This document shows, one piece after another, positions 9,198-17,416 of a stretch of DNA of 64,000 nt (the first letter of the stretch is position 1; each line of letters begins with the position of its first letter). The notes below the pieces were generated by a model. That model did no database searches. It had not been told where the DNA came from and saw nothing but the letters and a program-made list of their open reading frames with translations. The position numbers were made by a program, and so were the translations under genes. The DNA is from CBDFGK01 sp965247075. Its GTDB lineage: Bacteria; Pseudomonadota; Gammaproteobacteria; Pseudomonadales; Halieaceae. The stretch spans positions 248,001-312,000 of the forward strand of contig CBDFGK010000003.1 in NCBI GenBank assembly GCA_965247075.1, given 5' to 3'.

Positions 9198-10761
9198 GAG
9201 TCTGTCGGATTTAGCGACAGCATTAGTGATAGAATAAGCCCATCGTACCAAGAAGAGATCGAGGCTACCATGTCAGCCAAATTCCAGCCGATCAATCGAG
9301 ATACTCCGTACCTGCTACCGCCCTCCTTGCAGGACTGGTTGCCGGAGAAACACCTGGCACGCTTTGTAGTGGATATTGTGGATCAACTCGACTTGAGTGA
9401 ACTGGTAACTCGCTATGGTGGCGGTGGGAAACAGCCCTATCACCCCGCCGTGTTAGTAGCGCTGTTGTTCTACGGTTATGCGACCGGGATATTCTCCAGT
9501 CGCAAGTTGGAGCAGGCAACCCACGACTCGGTTGCCTTTCGTTATATCACCGCAGATGCGCACCCGGACCATGACACGGTCGCCACCTTTCGCAAGCGTT
9601 TTCTGCCGGAACTGGAAGGTTTGTTTGTACAGATATTGGTGGTCGCCAAGGTGATGGGCGTGTTCAAGCTGGGCAAGGTCAGCCTGGACGGAACCAAGAT
9701 CAAGGCCAACGCCAGCAAGCACAAGGCGATGAGCTGGGGCTATGCGAACAAACTGGAAGAGCAACTTCGCCGAGAGGTACAGGCACTGCTCAGGCGGGCG
9801 GAACAGGCCGATACTGAAGATGAGCCGCCGATCGACATTCCTGATGAACTGGCGCGCCGGGAAGATCGGCTGGCGGCCATTAAGCAAGCCAAGGAAGAGA
9901 TTGAGCGACGTGCGCAAGAACGCTTTGAGGCCGAGCAGGCTGAGTATGAGGCAAAGCTCAAGTGTCGCAAGGACAAGGAAGCCGAGACTGGCAAGCCAGC
10001 CAGAGGGCGTGAGCCAAAGCCACCTGAGCCCGGGCCACGGGATAAAGACCAGGTTAATTTTACCGATGGAGAATCACGCATCATGCCGTCTTCGGAGGGA
10101 TTTGTGCAGGGCTACAACGCACAGGCTGCCGTTGATATCGAATCATACCTGATTGTGGAAAATCACATCACACAGCAGTCGAATGACAAGCAGGAGATTG
10201 AGCCGACCCTGAACGGGTTGGCGGATGCGGAAGCGCAGTTGGGCAAGGCGGAAGCTCTATTGGCAGACGCCGGTTACTTCAGCGCTGATAACGTAGGTCG
10301 CTGTGAAGACGCGGAGATCAAGCCCTATATCTCGGACCACCGGGAGCGACACAATCTTCCCTGGGATGAACGATTCAGGACACCTCCCCCATGCCCACCG
10401 GATGCCGATGCCGTGACAGCGATGGCATATCGATTGCGAACCGCTGAGGGTAAGGCAATCTATGCCAAACGAAAATCCACGGTGGAAACGGTATTTGGAA
10501 TAGTTAAAGAGGTGATGGGGTTTCGGCGGTTTCACCTTCGCGGGCGGGATGCGGCGCAAGGTGAATGGTGTGGTGTGCATGGCGTGGAATCTGAAGCGCA
10601 TGTACGCCCTGGGAGGCTGAGAGCATGAATAAGGGAAGCCTTATCCCGAGCAATGGCGCCCAATTTTGCACCTTGGGAGGCAGTTCAAACAAAAAATTGG
10701 AATTGGTACTTGAGTGGATGCAGTTTACTCCTGCTTCGCTCGGGTCAAACCAGACAGACTC
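9198..10761 (+). mobile_element. IS1182-family insertion sequence
   Basis: The 1564-bp element starts and ends with the inverted repeat GAGTCTGTC, which extends with mismatches for about 20 bp. It is flanked by the 4-bp direct repeat CTAG (9194-9197 and 10762-10765), read as the target duplication. It carries one transposase gene on the plus strand and sits just upstream of the adhesin gene, head to head with it. Confidence 0.85.
9270..10628 (+). CDS. IS1182-family transposase, C-terminus frameshifted
   Basis: This 452-residue DDE transposase moves the surrounding IS. The N-terminus (RDTPYLLPPSLQDWLPEKH) and the segment DGTKIKANASKHK are typical of IS1182 transposases. A charged, probably coiled-coil insertion covers residues 155-245, and the DAGYFS block around residue 330 and GIVKEVMGFRRFHLRG block near the end are present. 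After GEW at about position 10570 the frame shifts: the expected ending CMAWNLKRMYALGG is encoded in the next frame and stops at 10618-10620, whereas this frame reads unrelated residues to 10628. About 17 C-terminal residues are therefore altered, and activity is doubtful. Confidence 0.85.
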   Translation: MSAKFQPINRDTPYLLPPSLQDWLPEKHLARFVVDIVDQLDLSELVTRYGGGGKQPYHPAVLVALLFYGYATGIFSSRKLEQATHDSVAFRYITADAHPDHDTVATFRKRFLPELEGLFVQILVVAKVMGVFKLGKVSLDGTKIKANASKHKAMSWGYANKLEEQLRREVQALLRRAEQADTEDEPPIDIPDELARREDRLAAIKQAKEEIERRAQERFEAEQAEYEAKLKCRKDKEAETGKPARGREPKPPEPGPRDKDQVNFTDGESRIMPSSEGFVQGYNAQAAVDIESYLIVENHITQQSNDKQEIEPTLNGLADAEAQLGKAEALLADAGYFSADNVGRCEDAEIKPYISDHRERHNLPWDERFRTPPPCPPDADAVTAMAYRLRTAEGKAIYAKRKSTVETVFGIVKEVMGFRRFHLRGRDAAQGEWCGVHGVESEAHVRPGRLRA

Positions 10762-10793
10762 CTAGCCTATTCCATCTTATCCGGCGACAGGTT

Positions 10794-10873
10794 CCACTAA
10801 AAAACAGCCTTACTTTGCTTCTGCATATACGCTGGTCGTATAATTTCCCGTTTGGCAGACGGTTTCATCTATG
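10794..10873 (+). repeat. 80-bp direct repeat, upstream copy of uvrA promoter
   Basis: This segment is identical over 80 bp to 11260-11339, which carries the uvrA promoter and start codon. The copy includes TTGCTT (10815-10820), TATAAT (10839-10844) and an ATG at 10871. The ATG opens only a short frame, so the duplicated promoter points into the antisense strand of the small DUF1640-like gene. Confidence 0.9.
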
Positions 10874-10889
10874 TATTGTTGCGGCAAGT

Positions 10890-11168
10890 TTATGAAGCAA
10901 ATTTTACTATGCCGAAAAATATAGCGGCCATAGCAAGCAAGATGCCAAAATTCCACCGAATCATATCGGTCTTGAGATTGGCGAGGTCAATCTTGAGATT
11001 GGCTTCCACCTGAGCGAGGTCAACTTTAGTCGCCAGGTTGTTGTCAAGGAGCGCCTTCTGCTGTTCGGCAAGCCCTTCGGCAAGCCCCTCAGCCTGTTGC
11101 TGGGTGAAGCCAGAATTGACGATGTGCTTGGCGAATTTCAGCGTGTCAAACGCGATGGATTCAGTCAT
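10890..11168 (-). CDS. DUF1640-like coiled-coil protein with C-terminal membrane anchor
   Basis: This 92-residue protein begins with AFDTLKFAKHIVNSGFTQQQ, followed by the repeated GLAE unit, a heptad-like coiled coil (about residues 35-68, with the doubled LKIDLANLKTD pattern) and one transmembrane helix (ILLAMAAIFFGIVKF) at the end. The layout matches small bacterial DUF1640 proteins, relatives of the mitochondrial CCDC90 family. Its function is unknown. It lies alone, opposite to uvrA, inside the 386-bp segment between the two 80-bp repeats, which suggests it arrived as a cassette. The ribosome binding site is weak. Confidence 0.7.
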   Translation of the reverse strand: MTESIAFDTLKFAKHIVNSGFTQQQAEGLAEGLAEQQKALLDNNLATKVDLAQVEANLKIDLANLKTDMIRWNFGILLAMAAIFFGIVKFAS

Positions 11169-11259
11169 GGCTACGCTTCGTGGTAGTGGTGATTTGTGTG
11201 TTCATATATTACTCCAAAGTGTTAGCGCGGCGCGCGGGTTTGTCAAGTTCAAGTCTTTG

Positions 11260-11339
11260 CCACTAAAAAACAGCCTTACTTTGCTTCTGCATATACGCTG
11301 GTCGTATAATTTCCCGTTTGGCAGACGGTTTCATCTATG
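11260..11339 (+). repeat. 80-bp direct repeat, downstream copy at uvrA start
   Basis: This is the copy that joins the uvrA coding region. Identity with 10794-10873 stops one base after the uvrA ATG, and also one base before the CCACTAA at the other end, so the borders are sharp. Confidence 0.9.
11281..11310 (+). promoter_or_regulatory. uvrA promoter
   Basis: TTGCTT at 11281-11286 and a perfect TATAAT at 11305-11310 are separated by 18 bp, with the uvrA ATG 27 bp further on. No clear CTGT-N8-ACAG LexA box is seen, so SOS control is not evident from the sequence. Confidence 0.7.
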
Positions 11340-14213
11340 GACACGATTCAGGTGCGCGGCGCACGCACCCACAACTTGAAGAACATTGACCTGGATATAC
11401 CCCGGGACAAACTGGTTGTTATCACCGGCCTGTCTGGTTCAGGCAAGTCTTCACTGGCTTTCGATACGCTGTACGCCGAAGGCCAGCGTCGCTATGTGGA
11501 ATCTCTTTCCACCTATGCCAGGCAATTCCTGTCCATGATGGAGAAGCCAGACCTGGACCATGTGGAGGGCCTCTCGCCCGCCATCTCCATCGAGCAAAAG
11601 TCTAGCTCCCACAACCCCCGCTCTACCGTCGGTACTATCACGGAAATTTACGACTACCTGCGCCTGCTGTTTGCCAGGGTGGGCGACCCCCACTGCCCGG
11701 ACCACGGCATCACCCTGCGGGCACAAACCGTCAGTCAGATGGTTGACGCGGTACTGGCTATGCCGGAGGGCTCCAGGCTAATGCTGTTGGCGCCCATCGT
11801 GCGTCAGCGCAAAGGTGAGCACCTGCATGTATTCGAAGAATTGCGGGGCAATGGATTTGTGCGCGCCCGCATCGACACAATAGTCACTGAACTGGACGAC
11901 ACGCCGGATCTGGAAAAGAAAAAAAAGCACACCATCGAAGTGGTAGTAGACCGCTTCAAGGTACGCAAGGATATTGGCATCCGCCTGGCTGAATCCTTTG
12001 AGACGGCACTGCAGCTCACCGATGGCATCGCCGCCATCAGCTACATGGATGAAGACGGCGATGACATTCTTTTCTCCGCCCGTTTTGCCTGCCCAACCTG
12101 TGGGCACAGCATCAGCGAGTTGGAGCCCAAGCTATTTTCCTTTAATAATCCGGCCGGTGCCTGCGGCAGTTGCGATGGACTGGGGATAAAGCAGTACTTT
12201 GATACCGAACGCATCGTCTTGCACCCGGAAGCCAGCCTGGCCGAAGGCGCCATAAGAGGCTGGGACAGGCGCAATGTCTACTACTTTCACATGCTCACCT
12301 CGCTGGCGGATCACTATGGATTTGATATCGACAGCCCGTTCGAGAAATTGAACAGGCAGCACCAGGGCATAATATTGCACGGCAGCGGCCGGGAAGACGT
12401 GCGCTTTTCCTATATCAATGATCGCGGCGATGTATTCCAGCGCACCCATCCTTTTGAGGGCATTATTCCCAATATGGATCGACGCTATCGGGATACCGAG
12501 TCACAATCGGTACGCGAAGAGTTGGCCAAATTTCTCAGTACCCAGCCCTGTCCCGACTGTGATGGCACCAGACTGTGCCGGGATGCTCGCCATGTGTACG
12601 TTGATGAACGCACCTTACCCCAGTTGGTAAACATGCCCGTGGGCGATGCCCAGGACTACTTCAACGAGTTGCAACTGCCGGGCCGCAAGGGTGAAATCGC
12701 CGACAAAATTCTCAAGGAATTACGCGCTCGCTATCGCTTTCTGGTCGATGTCGGCCTCAACTACCTGACCCTGAATCGCAGCGCAGAAACCCTGTCTGGC
12801 GGCGAGGCGCAGCGGATACGGCTGGCATCGCAGATCGGCGCCGGCCTGGTAGGGGTGATGTACATCCTTGATGAACCCTCTATCGGTTTGCACCAACGGG
12901 ACAATGCACGCCTGCTCGGCACGCTCAATCACTTGCGCGACCTCGGCAACACCGTGTTGGTGGTAGAGCATGATGAAGAGGCCATTCGCACCGCCGACCA
13001 CATCATCGACATTGGCCCGGGTGCCGGCGTGCACGGCGGCGCAATTGTCGCCCAGGGCAAGCTTGAGGATATTTTGCGCAGCAAGGAATCTCTCACCGGC
13101 GCCTACCTGTCAGGCCAGCGCTGCATTGAGATACCTGCCCGGCGAACCCTGGTAGACAAAACCAAATCACTGGTACTGCGCGGCGCTACCGGCAATAACT
13201 TGCAGAATGTAGACCTGGAAATTCCCATCGGCTTGATGACCTGCATTACCGGCGTCTCGGGCAGCGGCAAGTCGACGCTCATTAATGCCACCCTGTATCC
13301 CATTGCCGCCACCGAGCTAAACGGCGCGACCACATTGACAGCGGCCCCGCACGCCGCTATCGGAGGGCTGGATCATATCGACAAATGTATTGACATAAAC
13401 CAGAGCGCGATTGGCCGCACACCGCGCTCCAACCCGGCAACCTATACCGGCATATTTACACCGGTGAGAGAACTCTTCGCCGGCGTCCAGGAGGCCCGCT
13501 CGCGCGGTTACCAACCGGGACGCTTCAGCTTCAATGTCAAAGGCGGCCGCTGTGAGGCCTGCCAGGGCGACGGCGTCACCAAGGTTGAGATGCACTTTTT
13601 GCCCGACATCTACGTGCCCTGCGACGTCTGCAAGGGCAAGCGCTACAACCGGGAGACCCTGGAGGTACGCTACAAGGGCAAGAATATTTACCAAGTGCTG
13701 GAGATGACCGTAGAGGACGCCCTGGAGTTTTTTGCAGCCGTGCCGGCTATTTCCAGGAAATTGCAAACCCTGGTAGATGTGGGACTCTCTTATGTGTGCC
13801 TGGGACAAGCTGCCACGACTCTGTCCGGCGGGGAGGCACAACGGGTCAAACTGTCGCGTGAGCTATCCAAGCGCGACACCGGTAACACCCTGTACATTCT
13901 CGACGAGCCCACCACGGGCTTACATTTTCAGGACATTCAGCAACTGCTCACGGTTCTGCACCGACTGCGAGATCACGGCAACACCATGATCATCATCGAG
14001 CACAACCTGGATGTCATAAAGACTGCCGACTGGGTGGTAGACCTGGGGCCTGAAGGCGGTAGCGGTGGCGGCCAAATCATAGCCACGGGTACGCCGGAAG
14101 ATGTAGCCGACACCATAGGGTCGTTCACCGGCCACTTCCTTAAACCGATATTGCAGGCTAACAGGAAGAAGAAGCGCCCGGCCCGCAAACCCACTAAAGT
14201 GAAGGCGGCTTAG
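11337..14213 (+). CDS. uvrA: UvrABC nucleotide excision repair subunit A
   Basis: UvrA is the cytoplasmic damage-recognition ATPase that loads UvrB on distorted DNA. The 958-residue length is usual. The protein is a tandem ABC ATPase: the first P-loop GLSGSGKSS is at residues 31-39 and the second, GVSGSGKST, near residue 639. Zinc-binding CxxC pairs appear (CPTCGHS and CGSCDGLG; CEACQGDG and CDVCKGKRYN). Both ABC signatures (LSGGEAQRIRLA and LSGGEAQRVKLS) and both Walker B stretches ending DEPS/DEPT are intact. The gene converges on the reductase gene that follows, and the two stop codons overlap by 4 bp. The C-terminal RKKKRPARKPTKVKAA tail is basic. Confidence 0.98.
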   Translation: MDTIQVRGARTHNLKNIDLDIPRDKLVVITGLSGSGKSSLAFDTLYAEGQRRYVESLSTYARQFLSMMEKPDLDHVEGLSPAISIEQKSSSHNPRSTVGTITEIYDYLRLLFARVGDPHCPDHGITLRAQTVSQMVDAVLAMPEGSRLMLLAPIVRQRKGEHLHVFEELRGNGFVRARIDTIVTELDDTPDLEKKKKHTIEVVVDRFKVRKDIGIRLAESFETALQLTDGIAAISYMDEDGDDILFSARFACPTCGHSISELEPKLFSFNNPAGACGSCDGLGIKQYFDTERIVLHPEASLAEGAIRGWDRRNVYYFHMLTSLADHYGFDIDSPFEKLNRQHQGIILHGSGREDVRFSYINDRGDVFQRTHPFEGIIPNMDRRYRDTESQSVREELAKFLSTQPCPDCDGTRLCRDARHVYVDERTLPQLVNMPVGDAQDYFNELQLPGRKGEIADKILKELRARYRFLVDVGLNYLTLNRSAETLSGGEAQRIRLASQIGAGLVGVMYILDEPSIGLHQRDNARLLGTLNHLRDLGNTVLVVEHDEEAIRTADHIIDIGPGAGVHGGAIVAQGKLEDILRSKESLTGAYLSGQRCIEIPARRTLVDKTKSLVLRGATGNNLQNVDLEIPIGLMTCITGVSGSGKSTLINATLYPIAATELNGATTLTAAPHAAIGGLDHIDKCIDINQSAIGRTPRSNPATYTGIFTPVRELFAGVQEARSRGYQPGRFSFNVKGGRCEACQGDGVTKVEMHFLPDIYVPCDVCKGKRYNRETLEVRYKGKNIYQVLEMTVEDALEFFAAVPAISRKLQTLVDVGLSYVCLGQAATTLSGGEAQRVKLSRELSKRDTGNTLYILDEPTTGLHFQDIQQLLTVLHRLRDHGNTMIIIEHNLDVIKTADWVVDLGPEGGSGGGQIIATGTPEDVADTIGSFTGHFLKPILQANRKKKRPARKPTKVKAA

Positions 14214-14941
14214 AGCGACAGCTTTATGAACAGCCGTTCCGGTATCAGTTTTATAAGCAGCATGATGTAACGCCAGAACCAGGGCAGGTAAACATCCCTG
14301 CCGGCTCTTTCTGCCGCGCGTAAAATCCCCGGCGCGATAGTTTCCGGCTGTGCCCACAACAGGCCTTTTTTACACTGTGCCGTCATTGGCGTATCGACAA
14401 ATCCAGGCTTTATGGTAACCACTGCCACACCCTGCCTGGCGAGTCGATTGCGCAAGCCCTGCAGGTACGTAGAGACCGCCGACTTGGCGGCGCCATACAC
14501 ATAGTTACTCTGCCTGCCCCGATCTCCAGCCACCGAGGAAATCACCACAATGCTGCCCCGGCGGCGAGCCTCGAAGCGACCGGCAAAGGCGGCCAGCAAT
14601 GCCATCACGCTCACCGCATTCACCTGCATCTCTCTTCCAATCGCCTGCGGATCGTCCTGCACACTGGTTTGCTCAGGCAGGGAGCCATGCGCTATCAGTA
14701 ACATATCCAGGCCATCGCCCCAGGCCTGCATCGCGAAAGACTGGTAGTCCTTGTCCGCCGGCGCATCAAAGACATAAATCTCAATTCCCCCTGCACCGCG
14801 TACCTGCAAGTCCTGTGACAGTGTTTGCAGGCGTTGCATACTGCGACCCACCAACACCAACTGGTCGCCACGTTCCGCCAACAGGCGCGCCGTGGCGATA
14901 GCTATGGCCGAGGTAGCACCAACAATGAGTACGCGTTTCAT
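14210..14941 (-). CDS. SDR-family reductase, DprE2-like
   Basis: This 243-residue short-chain dehydrogenase should use NAD(P)H through the N-terminal GATSAIAIATA nucleotide-binding turn (residues 8-18). The catalytic Ser-Tyr-Lys is seen as ISSVAGDRG followed by YVYGAAKSA. The C-terminus is hydrophobic and basic, which fits membrane association. Its ATG overlaps the stop of the FAD-dependent oxidase by 4 bp (ATGA), so the two are translationally coupled. In mycobacteria the DprE1/DprE2 pair epimerises a prenyl-phosphate ribose to arabinose. The same pairing here suggests a lipid-linked sugar epimerase, but the substrate is not shown by sequence. Confidence 0.82.
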   Translation of the reverse strand: MKRVLIVGATSAIAIATARLLAERGDQLVLVGRSMQRLQTLSQDLQVRGAGGIEIYVFDAPADKDYQSFAMQAWGDGLDMLLIAHGSLPEQTSVQDDPQAIGREMQVNAVSVMALLAAFAGRFEARRRGSIVVISSVAGDRGRQSNYVYGAAKSAVSTYLQGLRNRLARQGVAVVTIKPGFVDTPMTAQCKKGLLWAQPETIAPGILRAAERAGRDVYLPWFWRYIMLLIKLIPERLFIKLSL

Positions 14942-16218
14942 TCAACACCCTCCATGACACGCTGCCAGAATAATGAGTTCAAGTTTGGATCCCGGTACTG
15001 TTCAATGGTCTGCCAGGCTGGGTACGCCGCCTGAAAAGCCAGGCTATTCATATGGGCATCTTTAGCGGGGTATATGGCCCCCCCACAACTGGCCACCACC
15101 GCATCCAACTGCGTAAACAAACCCGTTGTTTGCTCTGCTCTCCAGGGAAAATCAAGTGCCAGGCTCGCGCCCTGGCGAGGAAAGGACAGCAGCCCCGGCG
15201 AAGGCACATCGCCGAACATTTTAAGCACCGCCAAAAAGGAACCGGTGCCTGCGCGTCGAATAATGCCCAGCAACTCAGCAATGGCGTCGGGGTCAACCAC
15301 ACACTGGTATTGCCGGAAGCCCTTGCGCCCGTATAACCTGTTCCAGTTACCTATCCTGTCCAGGGGAAACATCCAGGCAATGAGCGCAGCCTCGCTGCGC
15401 CAAACCCGACGGCGCCGGCGATGAAAATAAAGGCTGTTGAACACTCCCAGGCTGAAACGATTGACGGGAGCAACAGGCAGCGAAAAAGGTATGTTCAATA
15501 CGGTCGTGTGCGCTTTCACCGGCTCACTTCGTTCACTGTACCTGGCCCGGCTAAAGTGCCCACGCACGGAACTGCTCAGGCAATCGATCCAGGCCGCCGA
15601 ATACTCCCAGTCCTCATCAGCATCCTGGCTCAAGCTGAAAAATTCATCCAGGCTATGGAATTTGATTGTTTCGGTGCTCAAACAGCCACTGGCAGCCGGC
15701 ATCAACCGGATGGTCGCTTCCAGTATCACGCCAGACAAGCCCAGGCCAGCCACGGTAACCTCAAACCAATCGGTATTTTCCTGCCTGGAACAGTGCATTT
15801 TTGTCCCATCTGAGCGCTGTAACAGCAAGCTTTTGACATGTCGTCCAAACGTGCCCTGGCGATGGTGATTCTTGCCATGCACGTCATTGGCAATAGCACC
15901 GGCAACTGACACATGCCGGGTTCCCGGTAGCACCGGCAATACCCAGCCTAATGGCAGCACCAGCGCGAGGATATCACCGAGGGTCACACCGGCTTCACAG
16001 TGTAACAGGCCCGCTTCCCGATCGAAGCTCAACACGCGATCAAGCCCCAGACAACTGGCAACTACACCCGTGGCGGCAAGCCCGACATCGCCATAGCTGC
16101 GACCGCACCCAGCCACCAGGCCGGCACTGGGCAATCGGGCAGACACCTGATCCTGCCAGTCCAGTGAGATAGACTGCTGAGCCAGTACGGGCAGACCACC
16201 CCAGCTACGAAAAGACAC
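14938..16218 (-). CDS. FAD-binding oxidase, DprE1-like
   Basis: This flavoprotein oxidase of the PCMH/VAO type has about 426 residues. Its N-terminus FRSWGGLP matches DprE1-like proteins, and FAD-binding features follow: GCGRSYGDVGLA, the PGTRHVSVAGAIANDVHGKNHH block, and QGTFGRHVKSL. The GTG at 16218 is preferred because GAGGTG lies 5 nt upstream; the frame is open to a TTG at 16230. It overlaps the HAD gene by 14 bp, and the downstream reductase gene overlaps it, so all three form one translational unit. It probably oxidises the 2'-hydroxyl of a lipid-linked sugar, which the SDR then reduces. That reaction is inferred from the DprE1/E2 pair. Confidence 0.82.
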   Translation of the reverse strand: MSFRSWGGLPVLAQQSISLDWQDQVSARLPSAGLVAGCGRSYGDVGLAATGVVASCLGLDRVLSFDREAGLLHCEAGVTLGDILALVLPLGWVLPVLPGTRHVSVAGAIANDVHGKNHHRQGTFGRHVKSLLLQRSDGTKMHCSRQENTDWFEVTVAGLGLSGVILEATIRLMPAASGCLSTETIKFHSLDEFFSLSQDADEDWEYSAAWIDCLSSSVRGHFSRARYSERSEPVKAHTTVLNIPFSLPVAPVNRFSLGVFNSLYFHRRRRRVWRSEAALIAWMFPLDRIGNWNRLYGRKGFRQYQCVVDPDAIAELLGIIRRAGTGSFLAVLKMFGDVPSPGLLSFPRQGASLALDFPWRAEQTTGLFTQLDAVVASCGGAIYPAKDAHMNSLAFQAAYPAWQTIEQYRDPNLNSLFWQRVMEGVE

Positions 16219-16756
16219 GCAACACCTCAAATTGACGTTGCACTCGTTTGTTAAAGCGCGGGCTCTTGCCGGCCACTAAAACCCCGGCCGCATTCTTCCA
16301 AACCGCCAGGTCAACACGGCTATTGCCAATGTAATCGTAGTTTTTGGCACCGTAGCGCTCAGTCAATACCTGACACTTGGTGTAACCCGTGCAGTTGCGA
16401 TGGCCATCACTGGCTAACAACTCGTCAAAACACCCCAGATAGTCTGCAACGACCTGAGCAAGGGTTTCATCAGAGCCTGTCGCCAGCACCGTGGTTCGCC
16501 CCGCCCGGCGCTGGTCACGTACGTATTCCAATACCTCGCCGCGGTAGTCAAGGCAGCCGGGGTCCAGCTCAACACGCTGCGCGATACGGCGTTTCAGAAA
16601 CGCCCGACCACGGCACAACCAAAATGGAAAAGCAAGTAAATACAATGGGTTAGACAGTAGGAGTTTGATAATAGAAGCTCGAAACAGATCGCCGTGTATG
16701 AGTGTCCCATCCAGGTCCACTGCGAGTACTGTTGCCTCTGTTATCGATCGGTCCAT
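16205..16756 (-). CDS. HAD-superfamily phosphatase lacking UbiA domain
   Basis: This 183-residue HAD phosphatase has the nucleophile motif DLDGT at residues 14-18, the motif II region LATGSDE, and the late motif YIGNSRVDLAVW. In many Gammaproteobacteria this domain is fused to a UbiA-type prenyltransferase that attaches a phosphoribose unit to a polyprenyl phosphate, and the fusion sits beside the DprE1/E2-like pair. Here the protein stops exactly where UbiA would begin, after FEVLRVFS, and the oxidase starts in overlap. The prenyltransferase step must be encoded elsewhere, or the pathway is broken. A TATACT sequence 9 bp before the ATG is a possible -10 box, but no matching -35 was found. 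Confidence 0.78.
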   Translation of the reverse strand: MDRSITEATVLAVDLDGTLIHGDLFRASIIKLLLSNPLYLLAFPFWLCRGRAFLKRRIAQRVELDPGCLDYRGEVLEYVRDQRRAGRTTVLATGSDETLAQVVADYLGCFDELLASDGHRNCTGYTKCQVLTERYGAKNYDYIGNSRVDLAVWKNAAGVLVAGKSPRFNKRVQRQFEVLRVFS

Positions 16757-16809
16757 GATGTGGGAGTATACCAGTAGCTTACGCCCCGGCTACTCTACTC
16801 GACGTGCCG

Positions 16810-16940
16810 CTATGCGGGGTGTCCTGCGGCGTGGAATAGCCGGCCGTGACGGCCGCTGCCACAGGCCAGGTCAAGTACCGTTGCTGCGGTTGGCGCGCGC
16901 TCCAGGAATCGTACAACCCAGGGGGAGGGGCAATAATCAG
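16810..16940 (-). pseudogene. SAM-dependent methyltransferase relic
   Basis: In the minus-strand frame after rplQ a short stretch reads CPSPWVVRFLERAPT and then VLDLACGSGRHGRLF, the motif I of class I SAM methyltransferases, before a TAG at 16810-16812. Nothing recognisable follows, and no start codon is usable. It looks like the first 40 residues of a deleted gene between rplQ and the HAD gene. Confidence 0.6.
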
Positions 16941-17329
16941 GCTGGCGCAGTGTCTTCGAGCGCTTCTGCCTCTGGGCGGTCGACCAACTCTACGTACGCC
17001 ATAGGAGCTTTGTCACCGGTCCGGTAGCCACACTTGAGAATGCGGATATAACCACCGGGACGCTCCTGATAGCGCGGACCCAGCTCAGTGAAGAGCTTGC
17101 CCACAGCATCTTTGCTGCGCAGACGATCGAAGGCCAGGCGGCGATTAGCCACGCTGTCGTTTTTGGCAAGCGTGATCAGGGGCTCGGCTACCCGGCGCAA
17201 TTCTTTAGCCTTGGGCAGTGTAGTCTTGATCAGCTCGTGCTCCACCAACGAAGCAGTCATGTTACGGAACATGGCCTTGCGGTGTGAGCTGTTGCGGTTC
17301 AACTGACGTCCACTTTGACGATGACGCAT
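16937..17329 (-). CDS. rplQ: 50S ribosomal protein L17
   Basis: L17 binds 23S rRNA near the peptide exit tunnel. This 130-residue protein begins MRHRQSGRQLNRNSSHRKAM and contains LIKTTLPKAKELRRVAEPLI, both diagnostic. The acidic tail (EALEDTAPA) slightly extends the usual length. It is the last gene of the alpha operon, 87 bp after rpoA, and marks the downstream end of the ribosomal supercluster. The following DNA overlaps a methyltransferase relic rather than an intact gene. Confidence 0.98.
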   Translation of the reverse strand: MRHRQSGRQLNRNSSHRKAMFRNMTASLVEHELIKTTLPKAKELRRVAEPLITLAKNDSVANRRLAFDRLRSKDAVGKLFTELGPRYQERPGGYIRILKCGYRTGDKAPMAYVELVDRPEAEALEDTAPA

Positions 17330-17416
17330 TTTTCAGTCCTTTACTCCGTTATCTTAAGAAATTCCAAGGAGTCTAAGCCCTTGAAATACTTGATATATTA
17401 ACCTTCGATCTGTGTT

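Noticed and set aside
8841..9251. 136-codon minus-strand frame overlapping the adhesin start
   Set aside because: Only its leader-like MNKL segment is of interest. After the poly-C tract it reads the adhesin signal region in the wrong frame, so it is treated as an alternative leader and not as a gene.
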